A stretch of 64,000 nucleotides of DNA from Cryptomeria japonica (Eukaryota; Streptophyta; Pinopsida; Cupressales; Cupressaceae), in NCBI RefSeq assembly GCF_030272615.1, contig NC_081413.1, forward strand, positions 159,586,849 through 159,650,848. The letters run 5' to 3'. This document shows, one piece after another, positions 58,491 to 64,000 of the stretch. Both the position numbers and the translations under genes were made by a program. Below the pieces are notes generated by a model. That model ran no database searches, had not been told where the DNA came from, and was given only the letters and a program-made list of their open reading frames with translations. How positions within the stretch are numbered: position 1 is the first letter of the stretch; every line of letters starts with the position of its first letter.

Positions 58491-60149
58491 TGTGTGGGAG
58501 AAAAAGCGAGACTAGGTTATCATGCCCTAATCCTACCTTTTGACACACATTACAGAATACGAAAGAGCCTAGAGGTATCACACAATTGGCTACTTCTTTT
58601 TGTGAAAGAGAGAGCCACGGGCTACCTATTAGGATTTCTATTCCTTTGTTGAAATTGAAAGGTAAGATTATGCAAGTTCAATTCCTAACCCTAAAATGCA
58701 AGTATGAACTAATAACAAGATTGCAGAATTGAACTTAAACAATGGAAAGCTGGAAACACAAGGACAAGACAAGAATGCAGATGTGTACCCGGAGTCAAAA
58801 TTTGATTGAAAATGTTCGGGACGGGGGTGCGGGCGCCACTGTCCTGATTCTGTCCCGAAAACTGCACCTGAAACTGTCGTTTTGCACTCTGGAAAACTGT
58901 CAGAAATGCTGTCTGTCAGGAGGACCAGGGCGCCCAGTGCCTCTGTCCTAGGGACTAGGGCACCCAGTGCCCCTGTCTTGGCAGGACCAGGGCGCCCCAC
59001 GCCCCTGTCTTGGTCTTTTTCTTTGCAATTTGGTGTGGAGTGCTGTCTCGACCTACTTTTCCTGGATCTGCAACCTGCGGCGTCGTCCGAGTCCTGAAAC
59101 CTGCACTTGTATCTGAAAAAGGTGTTTGGGCGGCTATATAGGGTTTTGCCTTAGTCAAACCCCTGCTTCGGTGATTTCCACCTCCACGAATAGCCAAGTT
59201 GTATTGTAAAAGTAATGTGTGTGCAGATGTTGTGTGTGTGCAAGATCTAAAATGCAAGTAAGCAAACTAGAGCAACCTAGAAAGTAAACCCTAATTGCTT
59301 GTAAATGATAATGTAAATGCTCTAAATCAAGATGCAAAGTGATCTAAAGCATGAATAAATGATATATTGAAGCTTATGCAAAGACATGAAAACAACATGA
59401 AATCATACCCAACCCCCAAGGGAGGGGTACAAGCCAATCTTCAGTCGGTAATCTCCTATTGTTCTTCAATGTCTTCCAAGCCCTAAATGGATGAATGGAA
59501 TTGATAAATGCTTGATAGAGGGATGTTGAATGTTGTTGAAGTCTTCAAAGATTTGCTCTTTCGCTGCATATGAGGTTCCTGAAAACAAAATTCGGATCCT
59601 TTCCAATGAAGAAAGAGAGCTCTTATGTATGAAACCCTAGGTCATAATTTCGTCTTTTGGCTGACCTAGAGATTGAATATCCCGCCAATTTCTTGGGGTT
59701 AAACTTTATTTTATGATTGGATCATGCTCCTAAAATTTTAGGAAAAATGTCCGGGACCGTGTGCACTCCGGGCGCCATGGTCCCGACAACTTTTCACCAA
59801 ATTTTCAGGGCGTCAGATATGATGATTTTAGAGAGAATCCCGAAGTTATAGGTGATTTCGAGATGTTTTGACCCCCGAAATCAAGCCCCCAAGTTCAAAA
59901 TAGGACTTAATTAGGGTTCTTGATTAGATGATGTATTGGAGGAATAACATGAAAAGGGGCACACTTTAATGAAAGGGCCCGACTTTATGATGTGAAGGAT
60001 GATGAAATAGGACCTTAGACCTAATTAATTTGATTAATTAAGTGCTAAAGGAGAAATGCAATGCAAAATGTAAAATGCACCAAGGCGGGTGCTAAACTAG
60101 GTGTGAAATTGTACCACCCTAGCAAGTGCGTACAATTTACGACGCTACA
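58491..60149 (-). repeat. Tat element 5' LTR
   Basis: 1659 bp, partner of 47273-48932 with the same terminal sequences. Differences between the two are mainly C/T and G/A, and many fall in the GC-rich part at about 58800-59060. The right edge ends GACGCTACA, followed by the target duplication CTATT. Confidence 0.95.
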
Positions 60150-60154
60150 CTATT
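60150..60154 (+). repeat. Target-site duplication CTATT, right copy
   Basis: Exact match to 47268-47272, directly after the LTR end at 60149; the copia coding sequence continues after it (GATTATGGATTATGG). Confidence 0.9.
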
Positions 60155-60640
60155 GATTATGGATTATGGTATCCATACAAAGGAAACTTCTCTTTGAAGG
60201 TGTTCACAGATGCTAATTGGGTAGGTAATATAGATGACCAAAAGAGAACAACCGGTGGAGAATTCTTTCTAGGAGGAAGATTGGTATCTTAGACTAGTAA
60301 GAAATAAAGTTGTATTTCTCATTCTACAACAGAAGTAGAGTATGTGGCTGCATCTATGAATTATACTCAAGCAATATGGATGAGGCATGTATTAGAAGGA
60401 TTCAAGGAGACTATGACAGAACCAGTGATCATATATTATGATAATACAAGTGCAATAAGTATTTCAAAGAACCCGATATAGCATGCTAGAACAAAGCATA
60501 TTGAACTAAAGTATCATTTTTGGAGAGAAAGAGTGTAGGAAAATAAAGTCAGGATGGGACATGTGTCAAGTAAGGAGCAATTGGCTGATTGCCTAAAGAA
60601 ACCTTTGAGTATCTCAGAGGCAAGCTAGGGGTTATACCCC
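60155..60640 (+). pseudogene. Copia RNase H and pol C-terminus
   Basis: Continues the frame cut at 47267: IDYGLWYPYKG, then the RNase H with VFTDANWVGN, STTEVEYVA, YYDNTSAISIS and EQLADCLKK. The D, E, D, D catalytic positions are all still readable. Stops at four or five places (e.g. before TSKK, before HARTKHIE, before ENKV) fit CAG/CAA-to-stop changes. The C-terminus ends near 60640, about 300 bp before the 3' LTR. Confidence 0.85.
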
Positions 60641-60949
60641 TACCGAAGGTCAACTAAGATGTTGTTGCAACATCAATCTAGTGGACTAATTGAAGATCTT
60701 TCACTGTGGATTGATGAGAAGTGGGCTACTCCTTAGGGGGAGCAACAAAGATGAAGAAAACAATAGCAATAGAAGAGGAATTTGACACTTTTCACCTTTG
60801 ACATTGTTGTCAAAGGGGGAGAAGTAAAGTGATAGGGGGAGAAGTAAAGAAAAGGAGGAGAAGAGAAGCTTAGACATGCCTAATAGTTTTGCATGATGAG
60901 ATTTTGGTATTGCTATTTTGGTGTTGCCATAAATGCCAAAGGGGGAGAT
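60641..60949 (+). other. Copia 3' untranslated region with polypurine tract
   Basis: Contains several GGGGGAG runs (60736, 60818, 60836) and ends in CCAAAGGGGGAGA directly before the LTR start TGTTGGCATAACC at 60950. No gene is supported. Confidence 0.65.
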
Positions 60950-62377
60950 TGTTGGCATAACCGATGAAGATAATGATGAGGATATTGTTGGCATATGAAG
61001 ATGTTGATGAGATGAAGATGACTGGTAAAGTTGATGGAGATTGTTGGCTAGATGACAATGATATAGTTATAAGTTTGATGAATTTATTTGTGTTGTCATT
61101 GATGGCAACCATGTTTGTTGAGTCATCTGTCATCTAGACCTATCGGTATAGCCTAACAAGTAGTGGAACCGGTTTACAACAAGGTAAGCAATAACAAAGC
61201 GATGATCAAGTGACTGGTATAGACGATGGGTGAAGAGTTAGATGTTGCAGTTTGGAACATATGTTTATGACATAGGCATGAGTCTGTGATTGCAACCACA
61301 TCAGAAGATTTAGTGTATTGAGTGAGTTATGATTGACTGTCATGAACTCTATGAAGAAGAATGTATACCGGTAACAAATCTTTAACTGGTAATGATTTAT
61401 AGTTTGGCGGTGAATCTTATCATGTTCATAACTTAGTGATGACATGTCAGAATCCATGTGTAATGATAATATTATGTTTAAGCATGTACAAGGATCAGAT
61501 TTATTGGGAAACAACAAAGTGCTTAGTAGAATATGACAAGAGTTTGATTGCTTATCAAATCGATGTGAGGTGATCATTCAATGGTGGAAATTATCTAGAA
61601 ATTTGTTGTAATGATATGTAAATGTAAATTCATTAGATTTTGAATGCATTTAGGGTTATGTAGCCGACCTAACTGAAAAATGTATTTAAGGGCTAGTTAA
61701 AGAAGATATTGCATCAGTAGTTTGAGAGAAGGTGTTGCCAAACCAGATTGAAGTGTCTACATGTGTGTAGCAGAGTTGTGCTGAAAAATATCTATAGTAG
61801 CAAGCAAGGAAGTGCTGTGATCAGATCATTTTCCCCGTTGTTCCCTAACAGTTACAACAATTTGAAATCCCTTAATCAGGTAGATCCTAACAGGTCTTAT
61901 TTTTAAAATCCCTTCACTAGGTGGCTCATTAACTTGGGTTTAAAATCCTCTAACAAGGTTACTCCTAACAGGGTAGAGATCCTAACAGAGTCGAGGCAAA
62001 TTCCTTAACCGGGTGACTCCTAACAGGGTCTGCTCTTAACCAGACATATTGTAAAGCTCCTAACCAGGTTAGGCCTTTAACCGGTCACATTCCAAAAGAG
62101 TACAAATATTTTGTGTGTGCTAATTCCCATCGTGGTTTTTCCCATTTGGGTTTCCATGCAAAAAATCTCTATGTTCATGTGGTGGTTGCATTGTTGTTTT
62201 GTGCATTTGATTTCTTTACATTGTTTGCATAATGATGAACACTTGAGTGAATGGTTTGGTAAATCTGCTAACCAAATGGTTTGAGTAGTTACCGGTACAA
62301 TTTTTGTAAGTATTTTAGAATTGTTTTACTACTGATTCACCCCCCCTCTCAATAGTAACCAGATCCTCATAATAACA
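60950..62377 (+). repeat. Copia 3' LTR (full length)
   Basis: 1428 bp from TGTTGGCATAACC to TCATAATAACA. A TATTTAAG box near 61682 is a possible promoter. The 3' half has a dense run of CCTAACAGG and TTAACCGGG words, shared with the 5' copy. The middle section of about 680 bp is absent from the 5' LTR. Confidence 0.85.
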
Positions 62378-63007
62378 ATGCCTTGGCTCATCTTAGCGCC
62401 AATTTGCAGAGGTAATTAGAAGGACAATTTGTCCTCAAGGATCCATCATCCTTGAGGTGACAAATTCCCTCTGTTACAATTGGAAATGGAAACCTACCTA
62501 TCCTAAACTACCCACAATGGAAACCTTTCAAATGAAACCATTCATTGGCCCAACAAAATAGTTGCTTGTTTTTAACAGCTTGCGGTACCTTGCATGATTG
62601 TAGGCAACTTTGTATAGATGGAGCATGAACAAGGGTACTAGAGCTTGATGCAACACTCCTTGGAAAAGATGTACAAATTCACCTTCCTCTTGAAATGAAT
62701 CCTATGTGCTACTGCCCCAAAGTAGATTTTTGAAACCAAACCGCTCTTGCTTAGCTAAATATGATTCTTTCTTCTTCTTTCTCAAGTGTATCCTCAAGCT
62801 CATGCACCGGCGGATCCTTTGGCTTTCCATTATCCTCAAACCAAGAAAGATGTTTGATTGGACATCCTCTTGATCACACAAAAATTGAATCTTTCTTGTT
62901 GATTACACCTTTATTAGTTGCTTCTTCAACCATAACCTCATGCTGAATAAAATGAGTCATCTTGTGTGAGTCAGGTGAAAAATGGCTGCATAGCTTGCTT
63001 CATCATG
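62378..63007. other. Flank of the copia element and untranslated part of a gypsy fragment
   Basis: A perfect 10-bp hairpin (CCTCAAGGAT 62433-62442, ATCCTTGAGG 62448-62457) lies near the boundary. No supported coding region up to the - strand gag fragment. Confidence 0.4.
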
Positions 63008-64000
63008 CTATTCACAAACTTCAAATTTGGGAGATATTGAGCTGTAGTCAAGACTTGAACAAAACTCCTCTATTATGTTTGTGAAAAGGTCTTCACCAAG
63101 TTCCTTGCTATCTTCATGCACAATATGTTCAAGTTCATGATCTTGAAATATAGATGCAATCTTCTCATTTTCTTCAACTTGACTGGTACCTTCATGCATA
63201 TTCATCTTTTCACATCTGATAACGTGATTGTCCTCCTTTACTAGCACCTTGGAAAAGTGGCCTTCAACTTATTTTTGTGTATACCCCATGGTATATAGCA
63301 TGGTCTTTTCTTTTTGTTCAACACCTTTTTGGTACTGCATAAATCAGATATGAGAGTTGCCAGCTATGTTTGCCTCCTCCTCTTGGAAGAGATCAACAAG
63401 ATCACTTTGTTCAAATTTAGAATTTCCTACTACTGCAATTGCTAATGGTGCCTCAAGTACAAACCTTTCTAGTGGTGTAGGAAGCTTGTCTTGATTTCTA
63501 GCTACATAACTAGGAGCAGTATTTGAATATGGCCTCCTTGGAATGTCTTCGTAAGGAAAAGAGAATACAACTTGAGCTATTTTATTTTTTAGGGCAAGCA
63601 AATCATTAGCCAACCTCTGGACTATGGGATCTGTTCTCTTGGTAGACCATGATCCCAAAGAAGAATTTTCTTTGGACCTAGTTGGATCTATCTTTATCTT
63701 ACCCACAAGGATAAGATCATCTTCAACCTCAACTGCTAAGGTTTGTGCATCTGCAAGTTCTCTCAGAACTTCCCTTCTTAATAAGGAAATCACCTTAGGA
63801 AACTGAGCACTGATGAAGAAGCACTTCAAATTTTTAGTGGTAGGTTGAACAACAACTGGAATTTTGTTAGATAGCTTGTTTAATTTAGCAACAAACTCCC
63901 GCGTGGGTTCTCATGGTTATTTTTTCATTTGAGTCAACTGAGCTAACAATGCATGAGCATCTTCTATAGACTTGAACCTTTCCTAAAACTTTGTTCTAAG
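63008..64000 (-). pseudogene. Ty3/gypsy gag fragment, continues beyond the window
   Basis: From the right edge on the - strand: a degraded RFKSIEDAHALLAQLTQMKK segment with stops, then REFVAKLNKLSNKIPV. The open frame 63829-63344 begins KCFFISAQFPKVISLLRREV and goes on to DAQTLAVEVEDDLILVGKIK. This is the Retrotrans_gag capsid and its downstream linker as found in plant gypsy gag. A second frame (63247-63008) is acidic (EHIVHEDSKELGEDLF) and belongs to the region after gag. No zinc knuckle or pol is visible. Confidence 0.65.

Larger units (their letters stand above)
47273..60149 (-). mobile_element. Complete Ty3/gypsy Tat-type retrotransposon with antisense PMD gene
   Basis: A 12877-bp element on the - strand, bounded by LTRs 47273-48932 and 58491-60149 and by exact CTATT target duplications. 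Order from its 5' end: 5' LTR, primer binding site, gag-like frame, protease, G-patch, RT, RNase H, second RNase H, integrase. A (CA)n tract, the antisense PMD gene on the + strand, the polypurine tract and the 3' LTR follow. By hand count the LTRs differ at roughly 50 of 1660 positions, mostly transitions. The pol frame is intact, unlike the older Tat copy at 1-16376. Confidence 0.95.
42694..62377 (+). mobile_element. Ty1/copia retrotransposon interrupted by two later insertions
   Basis: LTRs at 42694-43443 and 60950-62377 flank gag (43507-44640), an RT (46030-47267) and an RNase H (60150-60640). The primer binding site TGGTATTAGAGC (43446) matches the initiator-Met type usual in copia. A polypurine tract AAAGGGGGAGA precedes the 3' LTR. 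A solo LTR (44910-45699) and a 12.9-kb Tat element (47273-60149) are nested inside. Protease and integrase are absent, by deletion around 44820-46000. Stops throughout show it is dead. No target duplication of the whole element was found. Confidence 0.85.

Noticed and set aside
63624-63806. 60-aa + strand ORF
   Set aside because: It is a shadow of the gypsy gag fragment on the - strand.

Overview
This window reads as nuclear DNA of a seed plant with a large, repeat-dense genome. A conifer is my best guess, inferred from the nested LTR elements and sparse genes rather than from any diagnostic marker. Only two host genes are well supported in 64 kb. One is a two-exon PMI1 (PLASTID MOVEMENT IMPAIRED1) family gene on the + strand at 18540-22652. 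The other is a nine-exon Aurora kinase gene on the - strand at 27515-31687. Almost everything else that can be identified is transposable-element sequence.

Layout. (1) 1 to about 16376: a decayed Ty3/gypsy element of the Tat type on the + strand, with gag, protease, G-patch, RT, two RNase H domains and integrase. A 5'-truncated LINE with an unusual extra ORF (about 2112-4378) splits its gag. A plant mobile domain (PMD) pseudogene lies antisense between pol and the 3' LTR, and the 3' LTR starts at 15099. (2) 16377-18539: PMI1 upstream DNA with a 280-bp tandem duplication. (3) 18540-22652: PMI1. (4) 22653-27514: intergenic DNA with a three-copy repeat, a hAT-type non-autonomous element with an 8-bp target duplication (25314-25810) and a reverse-strand solo LTR (25826-27015). 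(5) 27515-31687: Aurora kinase, with a dead LINE fragment in its fourth intron. (6) 31688-42693: AT-rich DNA, a putative LTR, an array of 35-bp near-palindromes (38522-39445) and a small element with direct terminal repeats (39938-42250). (7) 42694-62377: a Ty1/copia element, interrupted by a solo LTR (44910-45699) and by a complete 12.9-kb Tat element on the - strand (47273-60149). (8) 62378-64000: fragment of another Ty3/gypsy gag on the - strand.

How it fits together. The nesting is supported by target-site duplications: CTATT for the Tat element and ATATG for the solo LTR. The copia RNase H frame also resumes across the Tat insertion. The younger Tat element has a nearly intact gag-pol frame with a single in-frame TGA, but I see no capsid core or zinc knuckle in it. 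Both Tat elements, in opposite orientations, carry an antisense PMD gene with introns between pol and the 3' LTR; this is the most notable system here. Most nonsense codons in the dead elements look like C-to-T changes (CAG, CAA or CGA to stop), and the two Tat LTRs differ mainly by transitions, as expected for methylated, silenced DNA.
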